A stretch of DNA of 64,000 nucleotides from Acidobacteriota bacterium. Its GTDB lineage: Bacteria; Acidobacteriota; Terriglobia; Acidiferrales; UBA7541. The stretch is from positions 44,563 to 108,562 of the forward strand of contig QHYH01000094.1 in NCBI GenBank assembly GCA_003223215.1, read 5' to 3'. Position 1 is the stretch's first letter, and each line of letters starts with the position of its first letter. The notes under the pieces are model-generated. The model was not told the DNA's origin and ran no database searches. It saw nothing but the letters and a program-made list of their open reading frames with translations. Shown here piece by piece: positions 46,692 through 56,655 of the stretch. The position numbers were made by a program, and so were the translations under genes.

Positions 46692-49170
46692 ATGATAACT
46701 CGACAGTTCCTTGAAATCTTCCTGCAGGATCTTCGCTATGCCATCAGGATGCTGCTCCGCAGCCCAGGATTTACGGCCACAGCGATCGCGGCCCTGGCGC
46801 TCGGGATCGGGGCCAACACTGCCATCTTTAGCGTGGTCAATACGGTGCTGCTGCAGCCACTCGCATATCCGGAACCGGACCGCCTGGTGCAACTGGAGCT
46901 GAGCTCACCGCAAGGAAATGGAAACATTACGTCGATCCCGAAGTTCATGGTGTGACAGGAGCAAAGGCAAGTGTTCCAGGACGTGGCCGCGTACGATCTC
47001 GGTGGTCCGGGCGTAAACCTGACCGGGGGAGACCGCCCGGAACAGCTCAAGGGCATCCGGCTATCGGGGGATTTTTTCCGATTATTCGGAGCACGCGTGA
47101 TCGCAGGGCGGACGTTTTCCGCCGAAGAGGACCGCCCGGGAGGGCCGCCTTCGGTGGTGCTCTCAAGTGGGCTATGGCGACGGCGATTCGGCTCCGACCC
47201 CAACCTTGTGGGCAAAAGCATCGATCTTGGCGGCGAACCACATACCGTGGTCGGGATACTCGATCCCACTTTCACGTCCGATCCGCCTGCGGATATATAT
47301 CTTCCACTCAAAGCAGATCCGAATAGCACTGACCAGGCGCACTACCTGCGCGCAGCAGCACGTCTGAAGCCCGGCGTTACGCTGCAACAAGCCAAGGCGG
47401 CGATGAACCTAGCCGCTGAGCAATTCAAACAAAATTTCGTGATCAGCTGGGTCCACAAGAAGGCTTTACGGCGGAGCCGCTGAGGGACACGGTAGTGGGC
47501 GATGTGCGGAAAGCGCTGCTGGTCTTGCTTGGCGCCGTCAGCTTTGTGCTGCTGATCGCGTGCGCCAACGTCGCAAACCTCTTGCTGGCGCGAGCGACGA
47601 TACGAAAGCGCGAGATCGCGATTCGGGCGGCAATCGGTGCCGGACGCGGACGAATCATTCGGCAACTGCTGACAGAAAGCGTTTTGTTGTCACTCGTGGC
47701 AGGTTTGCTTGGTTTGGGTCTTGGATATTTCGGAGTGCGCGGGCTGCTCTCGCTCAATCCCGGTGATGTCCCGCGAGTTGGAGAGCATGGATCTGCCGTG
47801 GCGCTGGATTGGCGGGTGCTGGCGTTCACCCTAGGCGTGTCCGTCATCACGGGAATTCTGTTCGGGCTGATCCCGGCGTTCAACGCGTCGCGAACGGATC
47901 TGAACTTGACGCTGAAGGAGAGCGGTCTGCGCTCCGGCAGCGGTGTGCGACAAAACAAGGCGCGGGCGATCCTTGTGTTCACCGAGATGGTGCTGGCGCT
48001 CGTCCTGCTCGTAGGTGCGGCATTGCTGATTCGCACGTTCAGCGTGCTGCGAAACGTCGACCCGGGTTTCGATGCGCATAACGTGCTTACGATGGAGATG
48101 TCGCTCACAGGGACGCGGTTCAACAAAACGGCTGGAGTGAATCAGTTGGTGCGCGAGGCGCAACGCCGGATGGAAAGTTTGCCGGGGGTGACTGCACTCG
48201 CGTCGACATGTTGCCTTCCTCTGCAAGGAGGATTTGGATTGCCGTTCGTGATCGAAGGGCGCCCGCTCACCGAGGGTCCGGCGCATGGCGGCGCAAGCTG
48301 GCGGACGGTTTCACCGCGGTACTTCGATGTGTTCAAAATCCCCGCTGATCCGCGGGCGGATGTTCACGGATCGCGATGATGGGAGCGCACCGGGAGTAGT
48401 GCTGATCAACGAGGGGCTGGCAAAGCAGTTCTGGCCAAACAGCGATCCAGTCGGGCAGCGCATCACCATCGGCAAAGGTGTGGGGCCGGAGTTCGAGGAA
48501 CCTCCGCGCGAAATTATCGGAATTGTAGGCGACGTACGGAATCAGGGACTCGACAACAAACCCGACCCGATCATGTACATTCCGGTGGCGCAGGTGAAAC
48601 GATGGAGTGACGGCGCTGAACAACAGCATCATTCCCATCACCTGGGTGATCCGCACCAGGGTAGAGCCCTACTCGCTGAGCAAAGAAATTCAAGACGAGC
48701 TACGCATGGCGAGCGGCGGGTTGCCCGTTGCGCATATCCGATCGATGGAACAAGTGAGGGGAGAATCCACTGCGCGCACGGACTTCAATATGACGCTGTT
48801 GATGATTTTCGCGGGCGTCGCACTGCTGCTGGCCGCGATTGGTATCTATGGGCTGATGGCGTACTCCGTCCAGCAACGGACACAGGAAATTGGGATTCGC
48901 ATCGCGCTGGGAGCGAGCGCGCATGACGTACGGAAGATGATCGTGAGGCAAGGTATGGCACTGGCCTTGGCTGGAGTTTTCATCGGCGTGGCGGCGGCGC
49001 TTGGGCTAACCCGTTTGATGGCAAGCCTGCTCTACGGCGTCACGGCGAGAGATCCGATAGCGATGACATCGGTGGCATTGCTGCTTATCGGAGTCGCTCT
49101 GGCCGCCACATACATTCCGGCGCGCCGAGCGTCGCGCGTCGATCCGGTTGTGTCGTTGCGGTACGAATAG
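46692..49170 (+). pseudogene. ABC-type permease (MacB/FtsX-like, acidobacterial duplicated orphan permease), inactivated
   Basis: Assembled across frames this is an approximately 825-residue permease: [20 protein letters not shown] begins the first FtsX unit, [20 protein letters not shown] the central helices, and LLMIFAGVALLLAAIGIYGL and VQQRTQEIGIRIALGA the last unit. It lacks an ATPase, as these orphan permeases do. Lesions: an in-frame TGA at 46953-46955 where PKFMV-W is expected, a frameshift near 47440-47465, an extra base in the C run 48340-48343, and an extra A in 48597-48599. ATG 46692 starts it. Four lesions argue for a real pseudogene. Confidence 0.88.
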
Positions 49171-49802
49171 TAAATGGGCATCCTGTTCGGAGGAGGAATC
49201 GGAGGGTGGCTGCCACCTCCTGATTTTAACGGTCTAACCGGAGAAGTTGCTTCCCGTACCCAGACGGATCTGAGCGCAGAACAATCCACTTGGACGAAAA
49301 CGCGCAATCTGGAGAAGTGTCATTCCCGTGAGGGAGTCATTCCAACTTGAACAGAGTGTGGGTTTGCGACTCCGACCATGTCAGTGGATGGAGACGGAGT
49401 GGCAGCGATGCGCGGAACGCCACGATTGCGTCTGTATCAGTTCGCCCGGATTTTGGCAAATTTTGGCAAACCACTTTTTTTGAGGGTAATTGCGGCAGGC
49501 GTCACAATTTGAGAATGACCGCATAAACACTGGGGACTTATGGTGGGCCGTAGTTGACGACCTTAGAACTTTTGCACCATTGGCTCGAGCGACCGTTCCG
49601 GCCCCAAACTCTCTCTAACCAGGGCCGTGCCGAACTCAGCGATTGGCTGGCGGTGGAGACCTGGAAAAAGCGTCCTGGGGGAACCGGCTTGTACCTCGAT
49701 CTGTTCAGAGGGCGTGTCGGAAGGCCCGAACTTGATTTAGGGCTTCGAACACGTAGGGACAAACTCGGCTATGGTGGATCGCTACATTACTCTTTACGGG
49801 CT
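49171..49802. other. 632-base region with no supported gene
   Basis: It begins with an imperfect hairpin (49201-49227, GGAGGGTGG/CCACCTCC then TGATTTT), a weak terminator for the broken permease. A tandem 10-bp repeat ATTTTGGCAA occurs twice at about 49450-49469. An 86-codon open frame (49554-49814, plus) has no recognisable motif and overlaps the end of the response-regulator gene, so I do not call it. Confidence 0.45.
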
Positions 49803-50204
49803 TCACGCTCCTAGTGACGGGCGATGGGAAACGTGCGTTTGCCCCTGAAGGACCTCCCGGATCGCAGCAACAAGCTCAGCGCCCGCATCACTCTTTAACA
49901 CATATCCGGATGCGCCAGCGTCAAGAGCCTCGCTAGCAAAGGCTGGGTCCGTGTACATCGTCACAAGAATGATCTTGGATCGTGTATTCATCTCCCGCAG
50001 CTTGCGAGTCGCTTCCATCCCATTGAGCACCGGCATCGATAAATCCATCACAATTACATCAGGTTGGAGTTGCCGCTCGGCCGCCAGCGCTTCTTCACCG
50101 TTTGTGGCCGTACCCACTACCTCAAAATGACGGCTCAGAATGGAGCACAGGCCCTCCAGGAACATCCTGTGGTCATCTACCAGCAGAACTCGCGGGAGAC
50201 TCAT
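49803..50204 (-). CDS. Response regulator, receiver domain only
   Basis: A 133-residue NarL-type receiver: VLLVDDHRMF acidic pocket, phosphoacceptor Asp54 in VIVMDLSMPVLNG, and the switch Lys in SGYVLKSDAG. NarL-family regulators normally continue into a LuxR helix-turn-helix after about residue 140; here a stop follows VSHRPSLGA, so output is either lost or by protein contact. Its start overlaps the 3' end of the hybrid kinase gene by 32 bases, so it is the cognate partner. Confidence 0.87.
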   Translation of the reverse strand: MSLPRVLLVDDHRMFLEGLCSILSRHFEVVGTATNGEEALAAERQLQPDVIVMDLSMPVLNGMEATRKLREMNTRSKIILVTMYTDPAFASEALDAGASGYVLKSDAGAELVAAIREVLQGQTHVSHRPSLGA

Positions 50205-53200
50205 CGCTATCCTTTTTCAGGGGGATCAGGGCTTCAACCACGGTCCCGTGAGCCGCTTTGGACTTGAAAACCAAACTGCCTCCGACCAGACGTACTCGCT
50301 CTTGCATGCTGATTAAGCCCAATCCTTCCCTTGGCTTTGCCGATTCGACGTCGAAGCCCTTTCCGAAATCCTCCACCTTTAGATCGATTGCCTGGTCCGA
50401 GGCTTTCACCGTCACATCAACTTTTTTCGATTCCGCGTGTTTCCAAATATTTTGCAAAGCCTCCTGCGTGACGCGATAAAGACAAAGCCCGATCTCTTCC
50501 GGCAGATCCTTGGGGATGTTTTCCGCCGAAAAATTGACCACCGTGCCGTTTTGACTAGCATACGACTTGCATTCAGCTCGCAGTGCTGCCGCCAATCCCA
50601 TTTCCCGGAGAGTAGCGGGGTGAAGTACCCTCGCAAAGTCCTGGATTTCCCGCGCCACATTTCCGAATTCTTCTTGACAGTTACGCAACTTTTCGGCTGC
50701 CACATCAGGCTGAGCGGGAATGAGCAGGGCGATCTCGGCGAGGCGCAGATTGAGCAAAGCCAGCTTTTGTCCAAAAGCGTCGTGCAACTCGCGCGCCAAA
50801 TTTTTCTTTTCATTCTCTGCAGAGACCAGCAAACGGGCTGAGAGCATCTGGAGTTCGCGCTTGCTGAGATACAATTCGGCCTCGGCCCGCTTCCGCGCGG
50901 TGATGTCCTCGATGGCCAAAAGAACCTTCTGTAACCCGAGTCCCTCCTGGTGGAGCTCACGAGCATTGAGCAGCATGGTCTTCCGTCCGATCTTTGGGAA
51001 TTCCTGCTCCACCTCGAAATTTATAATTTCATTCTTCTCACGCACCACCCTCTCCAGCAATTCGCGCAGCCTGGGAATATTCCATTGGCCCTGGCCAAGT
51101 TCATAGAGAGATCGGTTTTCTGTTTCTTCATGCTTAACCTGAAATATCTGGTAAAAAGCCCGATTGGCGGAGACCACACGTAACTGCGAGTCTAAAACAA
51201 GAAGTGACTCGCCCATGGCCCCGACAATCGCGCTTGAAAGCTGCTTTGCGTCGTTAATATCGGAGATTGAGATCAAAAGCCCTTCTACCTCGTCGTTTCC
51301 TATCCGATAAGGCCGCATTCGCAAGAGATACCAATATCCGTTTTGATCTCGCACCTCTGCTTCCACGGGGCGCTCGGTTCGGATCACTCCGGAAGCCATC
51401 TGATCGAGGTCCGGTAAGTCCAGGTTCGACCGGATTTGACCGATGGGACGTCCCGCATCCGCTGCGATCAGATTCAGCAATTTCGCGGCCGACGGAGTAA
51501 ACCGTCGAATGCGCCGATCCGCTCCCAGGATCACAATGGGAACCTCAACTGTGTTTAGCAAATTGTTCAACTCGCCAGCCGTCTGGGTCAGTTCGAGGTT
51601 CCGGCTCTGCAATTCGTCGTTCAGCGTCGTCAATTCTTCATTGGAGGATTGCAACTCTTCCTTAGCCGTCTCCAACTCCTCGTTCGTGCTCTGGAGCTCC
51701 TCGTTGCTGGAAAGAATCTCCTCGTTGGCTGCCCTCAGCTCTTCAGAAGCAGCTTCCTGGTCTTCAACGAGAGCACGCAGGTTCTCCTGTGTGGCGACCA
51801 GTTCTCGCTCCAGCTGTTGTATCTCTTTGGCTTGTTCTGAACTTCTTGATATACGTTCAACCTTGCTACGTTGTTTCTTGTCAGGCACCTGACGACGTAG
51901 ATTCTGGAAGAGCACCACGAAGTCCGAGTCTTTCGTTAGCCGGCCCGCGATCGGTACCACTTCCACATCGACTAGGATTGATTCGCCGTCGCGCTTGAAG
52001 CAAACGTTCTCGCGGCGAGCCGCCCCGGACCTCTTCGCCTTTTGGACGGCCGCGCGGATCTGTAGCATCAAATCCGGCCTGGCCAGCTTCAGTAGACTGA
52101 AGCTGGCCTCTCCCAGCGCCGGCTTGAGAAAGGGGCTTGTGTCGCCTTGGAAGAAAAGTACCTGTAAACTCGGATCCACTACAAGGGCCGGCGGAGCATA
52201 CCGTTCTAAGACGATCCGCTCCGCCTCTTTCCGCAGGTCAAACGCAGGTGGCTGCAACAACGCGGCGGCAGGGGCCATTGTCTTGAATTCCGGCTCAGCC
52301 GCCGCACGGAATTCAGTTACCACCTGCCCAGGCGACATCACCCGTGTATAAACGTTCGCTCTGCGGTCGCTCAGCGAGAACAGGGCGGGCGCAGCGCCGA
52401 CGCTTTCTGACTTGCCCAGGAGCAGAAATCCCGTTGGCTTGAGAGCGTAGTGAAAATAGCCCAGAACCTTCCTTTGGAGAGGGGTGGTAAAATAAATCAG
52501 CAGGTTCCGGCAACTGATCAGATCCATCCGCGAAAAGGGAGGGTCCCTGGTCACATCGTGCCGGGCGAACACACATAGTTCACGAAGCTCTTTGATGATT
52601 TGGTAGCCACCCTCGATCTTGGTGAAGAACCGGCGCAATTGCTCCCGTGAAAGGTCGGCCGTCAAGGATTCGGAATAAACCGCCGCCCTCGCCTTCTGAA
52701 TGTCTTTGTCACTGATGTCGGTAGCGAAGATCTGAATTCTGGTCTGAGCGGCACTGTCGCCCAAGAACTCACTCAGCGCCATGGCGATGGAATGGACTTC
52801 CTCACCACGGGAGCATCCGGGCACCCAGATCCGGACGGGTTCCCCTGGCTCCAGGAGTGAGAATATTTGTGGAAAGACGGAGGTCTTCAGATACTCAAAT
52901 GCTCCCGGATCTCGGAAGAAGCCGGTGACATGAATTAGCGCGTCTTCGAACAAAGCTTTCACTTCGTCCGGGTGCTCCCCAACGTACTTGGCGTAATCGG
53001 GTAATGTGTCGCATCGTCGAACCAGCATTCTTCGGGCAATCCGTCGCCGGACGGTCGTCTGCTTGTAATTCGCGAAATCCACTCCGGTTGCGGTCCGGAG
53101 AAGGCGAAAGATTTTGCGCAGACCGCCATTTTCTACGGGAGAAGTTTCCGGTGCAACCGCTTCCGCCGCGATTTCCAGATACGGGTGCCGGATCAACCGA

Positions 53201-53931
53201 GCCAATTCCCGCGCTAGCCTCTCTGGCGGAAGTACGAGATCCACACACCCTGCAGCCACTGCGGTTAGCGGCATTGCTGGATACTTTGCACTTGCTTCAT
53301 CCTGCGCGAAGGTAATGCCTCCCTCGGCCTTGATGGCCTGCAATCCCTTGGTTCCATCCGACCCAATCCCAGACAGAATTATGCCGATCGCTTTGGTCTT
53401 CTGATCTTCTGCAAGAGAGCACAGGAAGGTGTCGATCGGGGTGTGCCGAATGGACCCGGTGGGTCGAATCATCAATTTCAAAAGCCCGCCTCGAATTGTC
53501 GCTTCGGTATTGGGAGCGATTACATAGACACGGTTCGGCTCTACATCCATGCCGTCCACTATCTGCGTAACGTTCATCGCAGTATCTTTCGCCAGCAGCC
53601 GGTTCAACATGCTTTCGTGCGTCGGGTCCATGTGCTGGATCAGCACAAAGGCCATGCCCGTGTCCGCAGGCAACGCTTTGAGAAAAGCTGTGAAAGCTTC
53701 CAGGCCACCCGCCGACGCGCCGATGCCAACGATAGGAAAAGGCTTCGACGCGGAGGGCTCAGCAGCTTGAGCGGTGAGCGCAGATTCGGCCGCCGACGCA
53801 TCCGTCGAGCGAGTTTCCTTATTCTTTTCCGGCGAAGTGGTCAGAACTTCCTCGTCGGAAGGCCCTGTCCCTTTTTGCAGCAATAGCTGACCGCCCTGCG
53901 GCCTTCCTGGGCCAGATTCTTTCTTGGCCAT
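50173..53931 (-). CDS. CheB-CheR-PAS-histidine kinase hybrid
   Basis: A 1252-residue multidomain signalling protein. Residues about 65-250 are a CheB methylesterase (catalytic Ser73 in GIGASAGGLEA and His100 in LIQHMDPTH). About 270-530 is a CheR methyltransferase (TGFFRDPGAFEYL, PVRIWVPGCSRGEE). A long coiled coil rich in EELxxxNEEL follows, then two PAS-like domains, then a HisKA_3 dimerisation helix with the phospho-His in ARELHDAFGQKLALLNLRL, and an ATPase domain (VTQEALQNIWKHAESK, EGLGLISMQERV). It probably senses an intracellular cue and phosphorylates the receiver encoded downstream. ATG 53931 follows GGGAG. No CheA or chemoreceptors are nearby, so a non-flagellar role is likely. Confidence 0.9.
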   Translation of the reverse strand: MAKKESGPGRPQGGQLLLQKGTGPSDEEVLTTSPEKNKETRSTDASAAESALTAQAAEPSASKPFPIVGIGASAGGLEAFTAFLKALPADTGMAFVLIQHMDPTHESMLNRLLAKDTAMNVTQIVDGMDVEPNRVYVIAPNTEATIRGGLLKLMIRPTGSIRHTPIDTFLCSLAEDQKTKAIGIILSGIGSDGTKGLQAIKAEGGITFAQDEASAKYPAMPLTAVAAGCVDLVLPPERLARELARLIRHPYLEIAAEAVAPETSPVENGGLRKIFRLLRTATGVDFANYKQTTVRRRIARRMLVRRCDTLPDYAKYVGEHPDEVKALFEDALIHVTGFFRDPGAFEYLKTSVFPQIFSLLEPGEPVRIWVPGCSRGEEVHSIAMALSEFLGDSAAQTRIQIFATDISDKDIQKARAAVYSESLTADLSREQLRRFFTKIEGGYQIIKELRELCVFARHDVTRDPPFSRMDLISCRNLLIYFTTPLQRKVLGYFHYALKPTGFLLLGKSESVGAAPALFSLSDRRANVYTRVMSPGQVVTEFRAAAEPEFKTMAPAAALLQPPAFDLRKEAERIVLERYAPPALVVDPSLQVLFFQGDTSPFLKPALGEASFSLLKLARPDLMLQIRAAVQKAKRSGAARRENVCFKRDGESILVDVEVVPIAGRLTKDSDFVVLFQNLRRQVPDKKQRSKVERISRSSEQAKEIQQLERELVATQENLRALVEDQEAASEELRAANEEILSSNEELQSTNEELETAKEELQSSNEELTTLNDELQSRNLELTQTAGELNNLLNTVEVPIVILGADRRIRRFTPSAAKLLNLIAADAGRPIGQIRSNLDLPDLDQMASGVIRTERPVEAEVRDQNGYWYLLRMRPYRIGNDEVEGLLISISDINDAKQLSSAIVGAMGESLLVLDSQLRVVSANRAFYQIFQVKHEETENRSLYELGQGQWNIPRLRELLERVVREKNEIINFEVEQEFPKIGRKTMLLNARELHQEGLGLQKVLLAIEDITARKRAEAELYLSKRELQMLSARLLVSAENEKKNLARELHDAFGQKLALLNLRLAEIALLIPAQPDVAAEKLRNCQEEFGNVAREIQDFARVLHPATLREMGLAAALRAECKSYASQNGTVVNFSAENIPKDLPEEIGLCLYRVTQEALQNIWKHAESKKVDVTVKASDQAIDLKVEDFGKGFDVESAKPREGLGLISMQERVRLVGGSLVFKSKAAHGTVVEALIPLKKDSDESPASSAGR

Positions 53932-54068
53932 CGGACAATTCTCCCAAACGTCCACGCAGTTTAGCAGTTTAAAACTCAATTCTCAAAGGTGAAAGCTAGC
54001 AAAGCTAGCAAAGGCGTATATAGTGGCTGCTTATTGAGAACGCAAACAGGGAGATACAGATAGTATAG
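53932..54068. other. Spacer with tandem 9-bp repeat
   Basis: The spacer between the kinase gene and the chimeric scar contains AAAGCTAGC twice in tandem (53992-54009) and a third partial copy. Its role is unknown; it could be part of the kinase promoter. Confidence 0.45.
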
Positions 54069-54177
54069 ATGGCGGAGATTATCGTAGAGCAACTGGAGCA
54101 CTCGCCGTGGAGCTAGAGGTCGAGCTCGTCGAGCGAAAAGGCAAGGGGCATCCAGACTCGATATGCGACGGTATTGC
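54069..54177 (+). pseudogene. N-terminal fragment of an archaeal-type S-adenosylmethionine synthetase
   Basis: From ATG 54069 the frame reads MAEIIVEQLEHSP; after one missing G (the CCGTGG near 54104-54109) it continues as ELEVELVERKGKGHPDSICD, the hallmark N-terminus of the PF01941-type SAM synthetase. Only about 36 codons remain before the sequence passes into an unrelated hydrolase. A GGGAG ribosome site is still present upstream. Clearly a remnant. Confidence 0.7.
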
Positions 54178-54804
54178 GAAAGCGGGTGGAGGCGACGGTT
54201 GTCCTTTCCATCGATGCGTGGGGAACGGGAGAAACCAGAGTCGACACGGATGTGAACAGCCGGGAATTCGACCACTATTTCGGGGACTTTAACGACATCA
54301 TGACAGCGCTTCTTGTCGGCAAGACCATGGCAGGAATGCGCGCTTTAGACATCTCGCGTGGCGTCGATGTTCTCACATCGCGCAAGGGGGTCGATCCAAA
54401 TCAAGTCTATGGATACGGAAAAGACGAGGGCGCTTTGCCGTTGCTTTACGCCGCGGTGCTTGATGGCAAGATCCGAAGGGTAATGTTGGACGGAATGCTG
54501 GTTTCCTACGAGTCGGTTGTGAGCAGCCGGGTCCATCGGCGCATCCGAGAAGGCGTTTCTCCCGGGATGTTGAAATACTACGATTTGCAGGATTTGGTAG
54601 CCGCCCTAGCGCCAATGTCTGGATGTGAATGGTACCGACCCACTGGGACATGAATTGCCTGCCAGTGAGGTCACAAAGGAATACGGTCGAGCGCTCGAAT
54701 CGTTCAGTCAACAGGGGCCAACCCAAGCCATCCATATAAAAGATCGCAGGCCTGGTCAGGACACCGCTACCTTCTACGGTGAATTCACGGCAGCCGTCAG
54801 GTAG
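54178..54804 (+). pseudogene. C-terminal half of an alpha/beta hydrolase (acetyl-xylan-esterase-like), frameshifted
   Basis: The frame encodes VVLSIDAWGTGETRVDTD, GKTMAGMRALDISRGVDVL, DPNQVYGYGKDEGALPLLYA and KYYDLQDLVAALAP, typical of the C-terminal half of secreted alpha/beta hydrolases; the nucleophile elbow appears as GYGKD, where a Ser is replaced. Near 54612-54618 the frame shifts and the end continues as PLGHELPASEVTKEYGRALE, then HIKDRRPGQDT to a TAG at 54802. The N-terminal half is missing and replaced by the SAM synthetase fragment. Confidence 0.7.
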
Positions 54805-55014
54805 GGAGCGGCAGAGCGGCTCAGCCGAGCGCGTTCTCAAAGGCAGAGACTGTTGTCAGGTTGGCGGAAGTCTCCAAAATGTAGCATGCAGGACCCCGCG
54901 AGGCCTCGACGAATCTCCATTCCCCGAAAACCGTCCTTCTTTACGCTTTTTTGGATACTCGCTACAATCGCGGAGCTACATAGTCATGCGCTAAGATGGA
55001 CTGTAGGAAGAGGC

Positions 55015-56166
55015 ATGGGGCGAAGAACAATCACAATTGCGTTTTGTTTGACTTTCGTGACGATCCCCGTTTTATGTGTTCACTCAAAGCACGTCAGAGC
55101 TGGTGAGACCTCTCAAGTTACACTGCTTCGCACGCCGCACGAAGGAATTCAGCCACAAACTGTGTTGGACCGCGACGGTGTGCTGCACATGATCTATTTC
55201 AACGGGGATGCGTCGGGCGGGGATATCGAATACGTTTCGCGTAAGCCCAACGGAAAGGACTTCTGGGAACCGATTCGCGTTAATAGTCAGCCAGGCCGCG
55301 CGATCGCAATTGGCACTGTGCGAGGGCCACAACTCGCCGTCGGGCGCAACGGGCGAGTCTACGTGATCTGGTTTGGCTCGCAGGCCGGCTCGGGCGATCC
55401 CTCCAACTCGATGGCGGTGTTTTTCTCGCGGCTCAATGATTCGCACGCAGCTTTCGAGCCCCAGCGCAACTTGATGCAATACGCCACAGGCGGCGATGGC
55501 GGGATATCTATAGCCGCGGACGCGCGCGGCGACGTTTATGCTGTCTGGCACGCGGCGGGTGCAGAGCCGGGTGAGAGTCATCGTCGCGTCTATCTGGCGC
55601 GTTCTACAGATGAAGGCAAGACGTTTGCGCGCGAGATGCCGATCTCGCCAGCTTCACTTGGGGCATGCGGATGCTGCGGTATGCGCGCCTTTGCGTACCG
55701 AGCAGCAACGGAAAGTGTGCATCGAGACATGACCCTCCTTGCTTCGACAGACCAAGGGCAAACCTTTCGCACCACCAGAGTTGGGCCTTGGGAACTCAAC
55801 GCCTGTCCCATGAGCACAGCCTATCTGAGTGAAGGTGGACACCGCCTCCTTGCCGCCTGGGAGACTGCGGGGCAGGTTTACTTCAGCTCGATTGACCCCA
55901 TATCGTTGCGCCTTTCTGCCGCCACCCCCGCGCCTGGCGAAAGCAACAAACGAAAGCACCCTGCGGTCACAGCAAGCGTTAACGGGCAGGTGCTGTTAGC
56001 TTGGACGGAAGGAACAGGTTGGTCGAAAGGGGGCTCGCTCGCATGGCAGCTCTTTGACGGTACCGGCAAGGCAGCAGGCGGACAACATAGCGCATCGGGA
56101 GTTCCTGTGTGGGGATTACCAAGTATCTTTGTCGATCATCAAGGTAATTTCACGATTTTCTATTGA
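55015..56166 (+). CDS. Secreted BNR/sialidase-like beta-propeller protein
   Basis: A 383-residue protein with a signal peptide (TITIAFCLTFVTIPVLCV). It contains BNR (Asp-box) repeats such as ARSTDEGKTFAREM, LASTDQGQTFRTT and SRLNDSHAAFEPQ, so a six-bladed sialidase-like propeller is expected. A CGCCG motif around residue 217 is unusual and might bind metal or form disulfides. ATG 55015 follows AGGAAGAGG; an open frame extends upstream without homology. True sialidase activity is not supported: the catalytic Arg triad cannot be assigned. It opens the exported-protein cluster. Confidence 0.75.
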   Translation: MGRRTITIAFCLTFVTIPVLCVHSKHVRAGETSQVTLLRTPHEGIQPQTVLDRDGVLHMIYFNGDASGGDIEYVSRKPNGKDFWEPIRVNSQPGRAIAIGTVRGPQLAVGRNGRVYVIWFGSQAGSGDPSNSMAVFFSRLNDSHAAFEPQRNLMQYATGGDGGISIAADARGDVYAVWHAAGAEPGESHRRVYLARSTDEGKTFAREMPISPASLGACGCCGMRAFAYRAATESVHRDMTLLASTDQGQTFRTTRVGPWELNACPMSTAYLSEGGHRLLAAWETAGQVYFSSIDPISLRLSAATPAPGESNKRKHPAVTASVNGQVLLAWTEGTGWSKGGSLAWQLFDGTGKAAGGQHSASGVPVWGLPSIFVDHQGNFTIFY

Positions 56167-56655
56167 TTCGCTTCGACTTGACAGCGCGGATGTTGTTCGT
56201 AGTGCGGGGGATTGAATTCCTAAAGCGGGGACTCAGGAATGCAAAGCATTTTCCGTAGCAGGTCGTTGTCATCACCCAACAGTATCCGATGTCAAATCCT
56301 CAAGCGCGTAGATCGAGGAGCCTAGGCGGGCGAGCGGTTGAACTTCTGGACTACTCCGGATCTGGAAGTGCCCGCTATTTTCTCATTCCCAAGCGCGCCA
56401 AGTTCCCGTCCCTGCAGTCGTGGCACTGCATGACCTCGGAGGCTTTTATTACTGGGGAAGGGAAAGCTGATTGAAACCGATATTGCCTTCCGGAATACTC
56501 TCCGCTCGGGATTTGCCTTGGGGCGGCAATGCTCGTCTGGCGGTTCGACACACTGTTTTTCAACGGCCCTCACAAGTTTCCGCTCCAGGCCCAGCGGAAA
56601 ATGATCGACTCGTTCGATCGCTGGGTTTGAGCACAGGAAATAGAAGGAGAGAATC
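56167..56655. other. 489-base region, possible hydrolase tail remnant
   Basis: No intact gene. Around 56548-56628 one frame reads DTLFFNGPHKFPLQAQRKMI, then DSFDRWV and a stop, which resembles the last helix of an alpha/beta hydrolase, but the upstream sequence in that frame has no support. The rest shows no motif. Confidence 0.35.

Noticed and set aside
49554..49814. Short plus-strand frame of 86 codons
   Set aside because: No motif or ribosome site, and it overlaps the response-regulator 3' end.
53992..54009. Tandem AAAGCTAGC as a CRISPR or satellite
   Set aside because: Only two full copies of 9 bp; too short for either.
55015..56166. Calling the BNR protein a true sialidase
   Set aside because: Asp-box repeats are visible, but the catalytic Arg triad and Tyr/Glu pair cannot be assigned.
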